Below are positions 33,001-42,075 of a stretch of DNA of 64,000 nucleotides, in pieces (positions within the stretch are counted from its first letter, which is position 1; every line of letters begins with the position of its first letter). The stretch lies in the NCBI GenBank assembly GCA_019054805.1, contig JAHQIY010000007.1:5213501-5277500 (forward strand), in the 5' to 3' direction. The notes below the pieces were generated by a model, which saw only the letters and a program-made list of their open reading frames with translations, had not been told where the DNA came from and ran no database searches. The position numbers and the translations under genes are program-made. This DNA is from Brachionus manjavacas. Its lineage: Eukaryota > Rotifera > Eurotatoria > Ploima > Brachionidae.

Positions 33001-34028
33001 TTGGTCTCTAATTCTGATTGCTTTTTTTTTGATATTTCATCTTGAAACTGAACACCTAATTTTCCTGTTCCACTTTCCAAAGCAAAATTTACAACTCGTT
33101 CATGTAATCCATCCTCATTTGGAATTTTAACTTCCTTTAAAATATCTAGAATTTTAGTTCTTTTTGTATCAGTTACTTCACAACTGTAAGCAGGGGTATT
33201 CAGAAAATATGTATTCAATTTTTGAGTTAATTTGCCAAGATTATTTTTTGATATTGAATCTCGGAATCTATTTAAACTATTAACTCCTTCACTAAGAACT
33301 GAATCAATAATTCTTTGATGTAATCCATCATTTTCTGATATTCTGAGCTCATTTAGGACATCAGATATGTATTCATTTGATGTTTGATTTGTATGGAAAA
33401 TAAGATTTATTTTTTCTTTAAATTTTTCATAATCCTTAGGAGGTATATCATTTTGCGATTCTATCAAAGCTTCACTCATTCCTTTATGTAAAATGGAATC
33501 GGTAATATTTCCTGCTAACTGTTGATCTAAATTCAATTCCTTGAGAATATTTAAAACTTCATTGCTTATCTCATCGACAACTTTAATACCAATTAAGAAA
33601 TTAAGATTTTCCCAAAATTTTTCGCAAAATTTAAACTCAGCATTTTTACTTTTAATAAATGAAAAAAAAATTTTTCGTACTGTTTTACTTAATTCCGTTT
33701 CAATCAAAGCTTTTTCTTTATTCAAATCATCTTCTGGTATCAAGTCTCTACAATGATAAAAAGCTAATTTTAATTTTGTATAGTTGTTATTTAATGAAAA
33801 AATTCTTTCTGAGTCGAATTTTTTTATATCGATTCTACCCAATTCATTTTTGATGTCATTACACTTATCTTTTAACTTTGCAACTAAATTTAATATCAAA
33901 ATTCGTTGAAATTCACTATCGTTTGATTGTTGATTAAAAGTTGAAAATTTGTCAACAAAATCTTTATATTCACCCTTTTCAATTAATTCTTGGCATTCTC
34001 TATAAGGACCCTTCAAATCGTCATCCAT
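27066..34028 (-). CDS. Giant VLIG-type GTPase with C-terminal von Willebrand A domain
   Basis: A single uninterrupted frame of 2,320 codons. Residues ~100-420 hold about four degenerate 70-residue helical repeats (GNITDSILHKGMSEAL / HQRIIDSVLSEGVNSL / HERVVNFALESGTGKL / EDRIINKIIEKGIDAV). Residues ~560-780 resemble the N-terminal VLIG region with a P-loop-like CKGKTRLIN. The G domain has GPQNSGKST at 1018-1026, a CTRGIYG switch, LDTEG with Asp1066, and MNQKAD near 1135 as a G4-like motif. After ~850 helical residues comes a Cys/His cluster (GCGTCCPCCGRPC, HKCNRGHQF, ~2003-2045), then a VWA domain with MIDAS D2143-D-S-G-S, FGGDTNYS and MSDG near 2240. VLIG proteins are large cytosolic immune-type GTPases; the VWA fusion is unusual. 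The length, lack of introns and intact motifs suggest that it is functional. The role is inferred only from family. Confidence 0.85.
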   Translation of the reverse strand: MDDDLKGPYRECQELIEKGEYKDFVDKFSTFNQQSNDSEFQRILILNLVAKLKDKCNDIKNELGRIDIKKFDSERIFSLNNNYTKLKLAFYHCRDLIPEDDLNKEKALIETELSKTVRKIFFSFIKSKNAEFKFCEKFWENLNFLIGIKVVDEISNEVLNILKELNLDQQLAGNITDSILHKGMSEALIESQNDIPPKDYEKFKEKINLIFHTNQTSNEYISDVLNELRISENDGLHQRIIDSVLSEGVNSLNRFRDSISKNNLGKLTQKLNTYFLNTPAYSCEVTDTKRTKILDILKEVKIPNEDGLHERVVNFALESGTGKLGVQFQDEISKKKQSELETKLSSIFDKDQNEINQNKVKEVIAENLNKCSIDVELEDRIINKIIEKGIDAVSEFKDDLPGKKFRNLVDRLQSNEILNWWFKNNKVNDIYQSLELSVSKFDLKEKIDFNKFNSMEGYTKSAFDIIQEICKDFSNCAKFSKLIFSLMMYLIKRQQSLKSFIKEINYCLRKKQQKLCSLRELVYNLLLNCDADVRNKIFQLLHSTNPVPFLSHFLASENSLSLSFHPETYWLHENLGSKKILSFSFDSECKGKTRLINSIFFTNFEETFKDSPFFQETIDLQIVKSFGSQENNLFICDSHGIVKREILEKLSGVFDIFIVHIQEDMLRSSELIRDFISKTDKVVLVVIRDLKSEILTTECTSKQDILRRYSENFQRDFESERIHLCRLPELNNRDLDPEDFVRTVRSYIIQEILSKILIDETNENILDLYNREDKEKIVKVKEQAQPLILNLEDAIKNEGITQSGLFTLYPVYNDINMKNYQLGKLSSFSTNNKEFENLKIESSISKMNFDNLNRELSQRSTICIVFEYFIKLLDSNDFVLMIDFLSKKLNKILHRELRKTQEEKEDQIKELRTIGLQNDNEDRQKIEAQLNRLNLSIDKKRISIEIIWREMILVYNCLKNSQPNRNDFLVIGNRYSELIFNSLPFEILDGDNFKFNKEFLEFIFEQKQQRIKVISILGPQNSGKSTLLNFMFGCDFTVSDGRCTRGIYGSLIKSNSDDFDYYLILDTEGLQSIEKGDKEFDRKLILFCFAVSNILIINTKDQITDDVKTTLEICVDSLTKIEAVRVEKPSVYFVMNQKADPNRKTDQDAINRIITNFTTNGLITQLRLEESNFETLPSAFNSSIVKFNCSESSFRRFETSSEFTDRVLKFTNNIIDQIKKINNDGVFSNIYKWIVNSNIIFETINMYPDLTLFKDMDEKIQEKKLQDFLNKNISNNYKIQVKDYIFNEVENIHSFAEAEQHLEICLSKIKQKLLEDFENYLKKNSVSQNIRELKKKHLVSQIDQIEHFWKQLLRIKKREKDLSRTINSGEGIINERINYLLKSGNIYNEEDARQEFEKLFDERLDEISINVEESIKNTDSYFNLIFTIYSSICRLPSKLETKEQIFIKPDFKSPLMTTNNRFVTNINLKQAINEFKVIDKEYFELLYAACSVNMLEAMDFINENRQLAKNELRLHLENKYSLTFTDDIRFNPKVQIRLIDLKMKRMIQIDNYVPEEIAKLYKSKRINKTWMSQIKKFLNKINIIKKNKKEQNWNNSSNHYSEDEFSLIIRNYLSSQIISNNDWYLVFDESKFFEKIEEISNSINFKNEPDYELVQSVSLELEKLFEEYNYDLNFFDLALSNEPKRFAHIIIFKKLFELYSNINIEKALNEKNVWEQKKDSLCKYFVSQLAPDQNKDLENAKQYLRLFSEIIEKELVKNCNSLIETEIERFEENFTRLKILGNTDSTLSSLSREKLLSYVLDPTNFLLNNFQILWNDFEENINQEILLIQSKLSKNFDSLRKCLQTLNNHLLKDKNSSDTFRANVIFRLVNDNCSDENLSCTSSSEINNSCYLKGMCASILLFDFITSTLIIEKYSVEGETFELDASVRDIFKKIRSNIDVDLKNFLSSIEPLLSKISIDFIDLLLKNIVEQIGAYENEFLSKKHTFVSLGFSKDKYTNRIKGCGTCCPCCGRPCDAEHHKVQTEIGSETNRHKCNRGHQFRGFNGFKLEHSNLPSFKICESMKDCDYIRMNQNMYQWHEFKKLYPKWDFDSTGSPIDWENKCTYIWSIIGEELCKKFSMTYSSVTFIEQNKTFEPIHFILVLDDSGSMNSKNKWNELMKSVSNFLQIRSKEGSLDDLISVVYFSVKAHTVIASSKIYPDLVDELPSPSFGGDTNYSAALQSVTEIIQKSATNEKFGIVFMSDGMAAYPGQEINHIKSNLLNSIKKFWAIGYGNCNFEILKKMLRELYGNENNFKNPTEPIQLSNIYAEIARDDNVLLSIA

Positions 34029-34146
34029 TGTTGAATTAATTTGAAAAATTAATCTAAAATTATTAAATTAAGATTTTTATTTTATTATTACTATTCCAAA
34101 AGGAATGAAAATTATCATATTATTTTTGTTGAAAATAGAAAGTTTC
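34029..34146. promoter_or_regulatory. Upstream region of the giant GTPase gene
   Basis: Directly precedes the ATG on the minus strand and is copied in every unit, ending at a hAT MITE only 119 bp upstream. No TATA or initiator can be singled out in such AT-rich sequence; the promoter role follows from position only. Confidence 0.35.
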
Positions 34147-34242
34147 CAGACTTGGGCAAAAGTCATCAAGTCAAAGTCAAGTCAAGTGACTTGACTTTGA
34201 AAAGACTATAGAATGACTTTTTTTTACTTTTGCCCAAGTCTG
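34147..34242. mobile_element. Short hAT-type MITE with 8-bp target duplication (unit 1)
   Basis: CAGACTTGGGCAAAAGTCAT and ATGACTTTTTTTTACTTTTG...CCAAGTCTG are inverted ends. AAAGTTTC flanks both sides (34139-34146 and 34243-34250). The 96-bp element folds almost completely on itself through CAAGTCAAGTGACTTGACTT. Confidence 0.8.
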
Positions 34243-34322
34243 AAAGTTTCTCATTTAAAATTTCCAAAAAGATATCTTATAATAAAAAAATAAATATATT
34301 ATATTATAATACTATAAATACT

Positions 34323-34622
34323 TTAAAGACAGTTAAGCCCAAATGTATATTTGTTACTCATACAAGCAAAGAATTGTAGGTTCGAACCCGACAAAAGAGA
34401 AACAATCTTAAAAATATCTGTGCAGTACGGCACGCATGTTTCAGCCCCTTTATTAAAAAAAGGGTATCGGTTTAGACTGGTTAATAATTTCGGTGTATTG
34501 ATCAACTCGATGCAATAACCTCTGTTTCAGATCGGAACCGTTTTTCAAAAAAGTACTTGAAAAAGGAGATGAGCGCCTGCCCATTCTCTGCTAGGATAAA
34601 TAAGGGACAAAATAAAATAAAA
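34323..34622. mobile_element. tRNA-derived SINE (unit 1)
   Basis: GTAGGTTCGAACCCGAC near 34376 is an excellent pol III B box with a nearly complete T-arm (four of five pairs). The upstream A-box region (AGTTAAGCCCAAATG) is poor. A unique body follows (GAGATGAGCGCCTGCCCATT) and the element ends in an A-rich GATAAATAAGGGACAAAATA tail, LINE-like. A 60-codon minus-strand frame inside has no protein character. Confidence 0.5.
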
Positions 34623-35253
34623 CCATCCTAAATAGACCCGTGTGGAATGCCACTTAGAATTTCTTCCCAACCAGAAATAGAAAAATGAGCAATGAACGAA
34701 CTTCTGTTTTCGATATATTAAGAAAGATTCCTAAAATATCAAAAAAATTTCTTTTGAAAAGTTTTTCGTAGCTGGACTTAACATGGCCAACCCATTCAAT
34801 GTTTTAATTTGTGAAACTTAATCAAAAAATCGTGTTTTTATCTTAGAAGATGAGAAATAATTTGTATGATATTAAATAGTTTTGTTAATATTTTAAATAT
34901 ATTTAATAATAAATAATTTTGAATTTACTTTAATTAACGTTTTTTTGCACTAAACATTGTTTAATTTAATATTTTTCAGAAAAAGAAAACCTGCTAAGTT
35001 ATGAAGTTTTCCGGATCATACTCATCGTCATGTTCACCATAATCTAATCCACTAACTATCATTTAAGAATAGTTTTTAATAATAATTTTTACAATATATT
35101 CTCGAATTAAATATTCCTTATTCAATATATATAAAATATATGTTGCTTAATTTAATAACGCTTTAAATAAAATCTTATCTCTAAAAAGTTGACGTAAATT
35201 TACCAAAAATTTATTCAAATACGATTTTCAAGATATTTAGAAAAGCTTTTTAA

Positions 35254-36195
35254 CACTAGAAGCACTAAAACGAGTCAAAATGACTTGTTTTAATAGAATC
35301 TAATGGATAAAAATGGATAATAATTTATTATTTGGATAAATCTATTCAAAACTTAATTTTTGTTGAGTATAAATAAAAATTTGGCTAAAAAAAATATCTT
35401 GCAAAAATTTTATCTTCTAATGAATTCATTCCTTTTTGAACCAATTTTTCGTCTTTCATGTAAAAAACGCAAACTTTAATTTATGCATTTTTTAAATTTG
35501 CTTATCTTCGTTCAAGTTTTAGGATTTAAGTCAGTTTTTAAAAATTTGTTTACTTTTTATAAATATTTTATGACTCATCCATTGATTTTGTAGAAAAATT
35601 CAAAATTTTAATTAAAAAACGAGTCAAAATGAGGGGTTGTGAAGTTCATTTCAATTCGATCGTTTCAATTCAGAAAAACTTGAATAACTTTTTACTAAAA
35701 GAGATAATTCAGTTCTGTAAAATGCTTAATTATAAGCAAATTTGCTTAATGCAGTAAAATAATTCTGCAAAATACTCTGCAATTTTCTGCATTTTGCACC
35801 CCATTAAAAAGTATTCCAATCAAGTGTGCAATTACATTGAAGAGTTTTTGCAGACGTATATTTTTGGATTAAGCAAAGTTGCTTAACCATTGAGCATTTT
35901 ACAGAACTAAATTATCTCTTTTAGTCAAAAAGTTATTCAAGTTTTTCTGAATTGAAACGATCGAATTGAAATGAACTTCACAACCCCTCAAAATGACTCT
36001 TTTTGGTGCTTCTAGTAGTATATGCTTGATTTTGAGCAAAGGAAACTTTTTTATTATTTGAATTTAGTTAATTTAGAAAGCTATTCTTATTTTTATGCTG
36101 AAAAAACAAAATTGTGCTCAAATAGCAAAAATTGACTTAGATTTTAGCGACCAAAAATCGAAAAAGAGTCATTTGACTAGTTACTGCTTCTAGTG
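35254..36195. mobile_element. piggyBac-type MITE in a TTAA site (unit 1)
   Basis: CACTAGAAGCACTAAAACGA at the left and ACTAGTTACTGCTTCTAGTG at the right are inverted ends, each bordered by TTAA (35250-35253 and 36196-36199). The 942-bp interior holds a second nested palindrome (GGGGTTGTGAAGTTCATTTC near 35635 against its complement near 35985), as if one element had inserted into another. Empty homologous sites at 59740 and 60135 confirm the insertion point. Confidence 0.82.
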
Positions 36196-36699
36196 TTAAA
36201 TTTAATTACTTACTTGTATTATCTTGAAAAAATTTAAAATTTACAATTGATAATTTGAAACTTAAATAGCTGCAAACAGAGCTTACTTCTCCCTTGGACT
36301 TGACTAAAAATGAAAATTTAAAAATTTTCACAAAGTTAATCTTAAATGGTTAAAAAATGCTTGAAAATCTTTTTATTATCAATTTTTTTGAAATTTTCTT
36401 ATGAACTTTCTTAATAAAAAAAAAAAAAAAAAAAATCTCCTTAGATTTTATTACATTCAATATATATAAAATATATGTTGTTTAATTTAATTGCGCTTTT
36501 AATAAAATCTCATCTCTAAAAAGTTGACGTAAATCTCAAAAAACTTGAAAAAAAGAATAATTTTACAAGGTTAGTCTTAAATTGTTATTATTAGCTTCAA
36601 ATTATCAATTGTAAATTTTTTTAGAATAATTCAAATAAATGCTAAATTTAAAAAAATTATCTAGTTATCTTTTCTTGTATGTTACAAATCATTCTTTAC

Positions 36700-37497
36700 T
36701 TTATGATTCTTTCTAACACCTTACAAGGGAAAGAAGTGAGAGAAATCGGCCAGCAGTTAGCTGGCTTAAGCTTTGAACCTTTTTTATGTATTTAGCTTAG
36801 ATTAGACTCTTTCCAGTACGATTGTAGTGATCCAGATCTAAGTTACTTTAGAAAATCGGCTTCAGGGCTTTTGCGAATTAAAAAGCGCATTTTTTAGAGG
36901 CAGCGGATGAACTTTAGCAGCCCCTGTAGACTAAGATAAAGTTTTCCAATGTGATCGAGTCAGCGTCGAATACACATCGATTTTAGCACCGCTTGACAAA
37001 TAACGGGTACAGTATCATCGCAAACTGAAAAATTTCGCTTTGCTGCCCTTCAAAAGAGAAGTCTCCATTAGCAGACTCAATTGATTGTATTCTGGCTCTT
37101 GTTTTTGTCTGGTTATTTAAATAAGAGTAGAGTAATATTGGATCGGTTTTGCATTTTTTAATAAACTCTAATTCATAGCTCGTTACCAACTTCCTGATTA
37201 GTGGCTTTACCGACTGGGCTTTATCCAGAAATTATTGTTTAAAGATCGATTCGTCTTTAGATGACTAATATTTAAACCATTAGTTGTATTTCTCTCTTTG
37301 CGCCTTTTAAAGCTCACCAGTAAACCATCTAGATTTGGAGTGAATTTTAGATTTTGCTTTTGGTATAAACTCGTTCGTTTTGAGTGATAATTTTCCATTT
37401 AACATAGTGCACATCTGCTCATCGTCGGAATTTACCGGATATTCACTTTCCCAGCTTATTAGTAGATGTGAGTTATTTAAATTGGTATGGTTTTCAC
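36700..37497 (-). mobile_element. LINE fragment, endonuclease-RT junction (unit 1)
   Basis: The minus strand encodes KSRWFTGEL, SYELEFIKKCKTDPILLYSY and, after frameshifts, KLKPANCWPISLTSFPCK, equivalent to RT motif 1 (NYRPISL) of Jockey/CR1 LINEs. Two small frames (37398-37207 and 37189-36983) are pieces of it and recur unchanged in all four units. The element continues beyond a MITE at 58484-59570 in the right flank. Confidence 0.65.
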
Positions 37498-37776
37498 CTG
37501 AGTTGTTTCAAAAACCCTAATTAAAGTCCAAGTCCGGACTTTAAAAATTTATTTTAATAAAAAACTCCAACACTGGCTTGGCTTTCTTAATAACCACCTG
37601 GGATCGCAAAAGTATCATTTTTCCGCAATGATGACTACCTGGAACGGAAGAAATTTCATTTGTCCCTTGACATTCATTGAACGCAAAAAAATCTCACGAT
37701 GATGTCAAGCTAAAAAAAGACTGGAAAAATTCTTTGACTGTAGTTGAGAATGAGGCGAAAATTTTCATGATCTTCC
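37498..37776. mobile_element. Truncated hAT-type MITE (unit 1)
   Basis: Left half of the element complete at 57945-58483. It begins CTGAGTTGTTTCAAAAACCC and breaks off at GATCTTCC, where the nuclease-like gene fragment begins. Confidence 0.7.
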
Positions 37777-38633
37777 AGGCTCACGTCACGGAAATCTTTA
37801 CTACTACCACTACTACTATTCATATCATCATCTTCATAATTCAAATTACTTGTTAAAACATCGTTTAGAAATTCTAGATTAAATTTTTTTAGGTGTTGTT
37901 TAACTTTTTGAATGATTTTTAATAATTTATTTTCGACATCATTTTCAAGCGGCTTTTTATTTAAATTTGATTCTGCTGTTTTACTTAATGTTTCCAAGTC
38001 ATCCAAATAATTCAAACTTTTTGTTGTATTTAAATCGCTATTTGTCAAAGTGAAAAGTCTACCTTTTAAATACTTAATGGCTTTAATTCTCAATTTACAT
38101 CAAAAATGATTAAAATGATAAAAATGATTTCCAATCGCTTCAACAAATTTTATTTCATCACTTGAATTTTAATTTGATATAAATGAATAGTTTGATTTGA
38201 GTCATTTTTTCAAAAATCATCAAATCCCATGCAATGTTGTTGTCAGCTTTAGGCCAAATTAAATAGTAGCCAGGGTTTTTAAATTCATCTAAATTGTAAT
38301 CAGTTAAATAGTTTTTGTCTTGATGATCATTAGATATTTCTTGGCTATTATCAAAAGTGTCTTTAACCATTTTGCTTAGTGTATCCTTATGATTCTTTTC
38401 AACTGGATTTATTAATCTCTTTATAAAATCTTCTAATAAATTTCCATACATTTTCCCGGAGACTATTTTACCTTGTTTATCGGAACAAATTGAGTCGTAT
38501 GTTCGGTCAACAATATCAATACTTTGTTTATTATTCCTCTACTATTTGTTTGTCCACAAGAAAACTCAAATTTTAAATCATTTTTTTTACAAAACTCAAT
38601 AAAATTTTTATCAAAGATGTCAAAATAGGACAT
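37777..38633 (-). pseudogene. Truncated gene with possible PD-(D/E)XK nuclease core (unit 1)
   Basis: ATG at 38633 starts MSYFDIFDKNFIEFCKKND. A 1-nt frameshift at about 38545 leads into NNKQSIDIVDRTYDSICSDK, MYGNLLEDFIKRLINPVEKN and KNPGYYLIWPKADNNIAWDL. In unit 3 this continues as MIFEKNDSNQTIHLYQIKNS. The spaced WDLMIF ... LYQIK pattern looks like the D ... (E/Q)-x-K active site of restriction-endonuclease-fold proteins; this is inference from a short motif. An in-frame TGA at about 38108 precedes a further acidic segment (SNLNYEDDDMNSSSGSSKDF), and the gene is cut off at the MITE. In unit 1 a missing T also breaks the frame after IFEK. Confidence 0.45.
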
Positions 38634-39512
38634 ATTTAAATTAAAATATCTATTAAATAATCAAAAATTGAAAGATTTCTTTAAATATAAAGAAAAATAC
38701 TATTTAGCTTGTTATATAAGAAATTTAAAAATACTCAACTGAACAAAAGACTTTTGAAGATTCAATATGGACTATAGATGTATAATCATTAAAAATTTTA
38801 AAGGAACAACTCAATTAATTTCAAAACTAATGAACCATGGTATTGTGAAAATTTGATACAAATAAGGATAATAATACTAGATGAACCTGATTAAAATAAA
38901 GTTTTTATATAGACCATAAACTTACAAAGTAAATTTCCAAAACTATTTCTAAAGCTTCTCTTTTTTTGGCTGTTACCTAGCAAACATATTCAAAAATTAT
39001 AAAAATAACAAACATAATGAACAAAAAAACGCTAAATCATTCAGCATTTATGTAATTTTAATCTATTTTTTTTTTTTAAATTAAAAATCTAAACTTTATC
39101 CACTATTAAATATATTTTTTGGTGACTATTATAATTAATAACGTAAAAATCGAAGCAAAAATAAAAAATAAATTTTTAAATTTTTTTCACTAAAATATTA
39201 AAATAGCATTTATTCGACTAATAATGAGCAGTTAATAAAATTTTTAATGATTTATATTTTTTATAATGTTTTAAATCGAAACATTTCCTTTAATTTAGGT
39301 CACTTTTCTAAAAATTTCAAAAAAATTGATAATAAAAAGATTTTCAAGCATTTTTTAACCATTTAAGATTAACTTTGTGAAAATTTTTAAATTTTCATTT
39401 TTAGTCAAGTCCAAGGGAGAAGTAAGCTCTGTTTGCAGCTATTTAAGTTTCAAATTATCAATTGTAAATTTTAAATTTTTTCAAGATAATACAAGTAAGT
39501 AATTAAATTTAA
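38634..39512. other. Spacer within unit 1
   Basis: Presumptive upstream region of the nuclease-like gene. From about 39318 it is the reverse complement of 36196-36395, the flank of the piggyBac-type MITE. No gene. Confidence 0.45.
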
Positions 39513-40037
39513 CACTAGAAGCAGTAACTAGTCAAATGACTCTTTTTCGATTTTTGGTCGCTAAAATCTAAGTCAATTTTTGCTATTTGAGCACAATTTT
39601 GTTTTTTCAGCATAAAAATAAGAATAGCTTTCTAAATTAACTAAATTCAAATAATAAAAAGTTTCCTTTGCTCAAAATCAAGCATATACTACTAGAAGCA
39701 CCAAAAAGAGTCATTTTGAGGGGTTGTGAAGTTCATTTCAATTCGATCGTTTCAATTCAGAAAAACTTGAATAACTTTTTGACTAAAAGAGATAATTTAG
39801 TTCTGTAAAATGCTCAATGGTTAAACAACTTTGCTTAATCCAAAAATATACGTCTGCAAAAACTCTTCAATGTAATTGCACACTTGATTGGAATACTTTT
39901 TAATGGGGTGCAAAATGCAGAAAATTGCAGAGTATTTTGCAGAATTATTTTACTGCATTAAGCAAATTTGCTTATAATTAAGCATTTTACAGAACTGAAT
40001 TATCTCTTTTAGTAAAAAAGTTATTCAAGTTTTTCTG
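39513..40037. mobile_element. Inverted partial piggyBac-type MITE (unit 1)
   Basis: Reverse complement of the right half of 35254-36195, entered from its terminus CACTAGAAGCAGTAACTAGT and cut at TTTTTCTGAATT, where the next unit's GTPase fragment starts. It makes a pair of arms of over 700 bp (with flanks) in each unit. Confidence 0.8.
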
Positions 40038-40847
40038 AATTTTTGAGTTAATTTGCCAAGATTATTTTTTGATATTGAATCTCGGAATCTATTTAAACTA
40101 TTAACTCCTTCACTAAGAACTGAATCAATAATTCTTTGATGTAATCCATCATTTTCTGATATTCTGAGCTCATTTAGGACATCAGATATGTATTCATTTG
40201 ATGTTTGATTTGTATGGAAAATAAGATTTATTTTTTCTTTAAATTTTTCATAATCCTTAGGAGGTATATCATTTTGCGATTCTATCAAAGCTTCACTCAT
40301 TCCTTTATGTAAAATGGAATCGGTAATATTTCCTGCTAACTGTTGATCTAAATTCAATTCCTTGAGAATATTTAAAACTTCATTGCTTATCTCATCGACA
40401 ACTTTAATACCAATTAAGAAATTAAGATTTTCCCAAAATTTTTCGCAAAATTTAAACTCAGCATTTTTACTTTTAATAAATGAAAAAAAATTTTCGTACT
40501 GTTTTACTTAATTCCGTTTCAATCAAAGCTTTTTCTTTATTCAAATCATCTTCTGGTATCAAGTCTCTACAATGATAAAAAGCTAATTTTAATTTTGTAT
40601 AGTTGTTATTTAATGAAAAAATTCTTTCTGAGTCGAATTTTTTTATATCGATTCTACCCAATTCATTTTTGATGTCATTTCACTTATCTTTTAACTTTGC
40701 AACTAAATTTATTATCAAAATTCGTTGAAATTCACTATCGTTTGATTGTTGATTAAAAGTTGAAAATTTGTCAACAAAATCTTTATATTCACCCTTTTCA
40801 ATTAATTCTTGGCATTCTCTATAAGGACCCTTCAAATCGTCATCCAT
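40038..40847 (-). pseudogene. 5' fragment of the giant GTPase gene (unit 2)
   Basis: Copy of GTPase codons 1 to ~270 (residue 1 at 40847), ending at the unit junction after LGKLTQKF and a few MITE-encoded residues. Cys56 (TGT) is TGA, a stop, and Leu47 is Ile; units 3 and 4 share both changes. Another frameshift lies in the A-run near 40490. No full protein could be made. Confidence 0.88.
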
Positions 40848-40965
40848 TGTTGAATTAATTTGAAAAATTAATCTAAAATTATTAAATTAAGATTTTTATT
40901 TTATTATTACTATTCCAAAAGGAATGAAAATTATCATATTATTTTTGTTGAAAATAGAAAGTTTC

Positions 40966-41064
40966 CAGACTTGGGCAAAAGTCATCAAGTCAAAGTCAAG
41001 TCAAGTCACTTGACTTTGAAAAGACTATAAAATGACTTTTTTTTTTGACTTTTGCCCGAGTCTG
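40966..41064. mobile_element. Short hAT-type MITE (unit 2)
   Basis: Copy of 34147-34242; its right arm reads GCCCGAGTCTG and has a duplicated TTGAC, shared with units 3 and 4. Confidence 0.75.
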
Positions 41065-41144
41065 AAAGTTTCTCATTTAAAATTTCCAAAAAGATATCTT
41101 ATAATAAAAAAATAAATATATTATATTATAATACTATAAATACT

Positions 41145-41444
41145 TTAAAGACAGTTAAGCCCAAATGTATATTTGTTACTCATACAAGCAAAGAATTGTA
41201 GGTTCGAACCCGACAAAAGAGAAACAATCTTAAAAATATCTGTGCAGTACGGCACGCATGTTTCAGCCCCTTTATTAAAAAAAGGGTATCGGTTTAGACT
41301 GGTTAATAATTTCGGTGTATTGATCAACTCGATGCAATAACCTCTGTTTCAGATCGGAACCGTTTTTCAAAAAAGTACTTGAAAAGGAGATGAGCGCCTG
41401 CCCATTCTCTGCTAGGATAAATAAGGGACAAAATAAAATAAAAC
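41145..41444. mobile_element. tRNA-derived SINE (unit 2)
   Basis: Copy of 34323-34622 with the B box unchanged. Confidence 0.5.
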
Positions 41445-42075
41445 CATCCTAAATAGACCCGTGTGGAATGCCACTTAGAATTTCTTCCCAACCAGAAATA
41501 GAAAAATGAGCAATGAACGAACTTCTGTTTTCGATATATTAAGAAAGATTCCTAAAATATCAAAAAAATTTCTTTTGAAAAGTTTTTCGTAGCTGGACTT
41601 AACATGGCCAACCCATTCAATGTTTTAATTTGTGAAACTTAATCAAAAAATCGTGTTTTTATCTTAGAAGATGAGAAATAATTTGTATGATATTAAATAG
41701 TTTTGTTAATATTTTAAATATATTTAATAATAAATAATTTTGAATTTACTTTAATTAACGTTTTTTTGCACTAAACATTGTTTAATTTAATATTTTTCAG
41801 AAAAAAGAAAACCTGCTAAGTTATGAAGTTTTCCGGATCATACTCATCGTCATGTTCACCATAATCTAATCCACTAACTATCATTTAAGAATAGTTTTTA
41901 ATAATAATTTTTACAATATATTCTCGAATTAAATATTCCTTATTCAATATATATAAAATATATGTTGCTTAATTTAATAACGCTTTAAATAAAATCTTAT
42001 CTCTAAAAAGTTGACGTAAATTTACCAAAAATTTATTCAAATACGATTTTCAAGATATTTAGAAAAGCTTTTTAA

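Noticed and set aside
27879-33853. Many plus-strand frames of 60-110 codons
   Set aside because: All are antisense shadows of the giant GTPase, whose frame carries the motifs.
34323-34505. 60-codon minus-strand frame repeated unchanged at 41145 and 47954
   Set aside because: It lies in the SINE; conservation reflects recent unit duplication, not coding selection, and unit 4 has changes inside it.
36983-37398. Two small frames repeated in all four units, possible small genes
   Set aside because: They are pieces of a decayed LINE (spacer between endonuclease and RT), with matching LINE sequence before and after in other frames.
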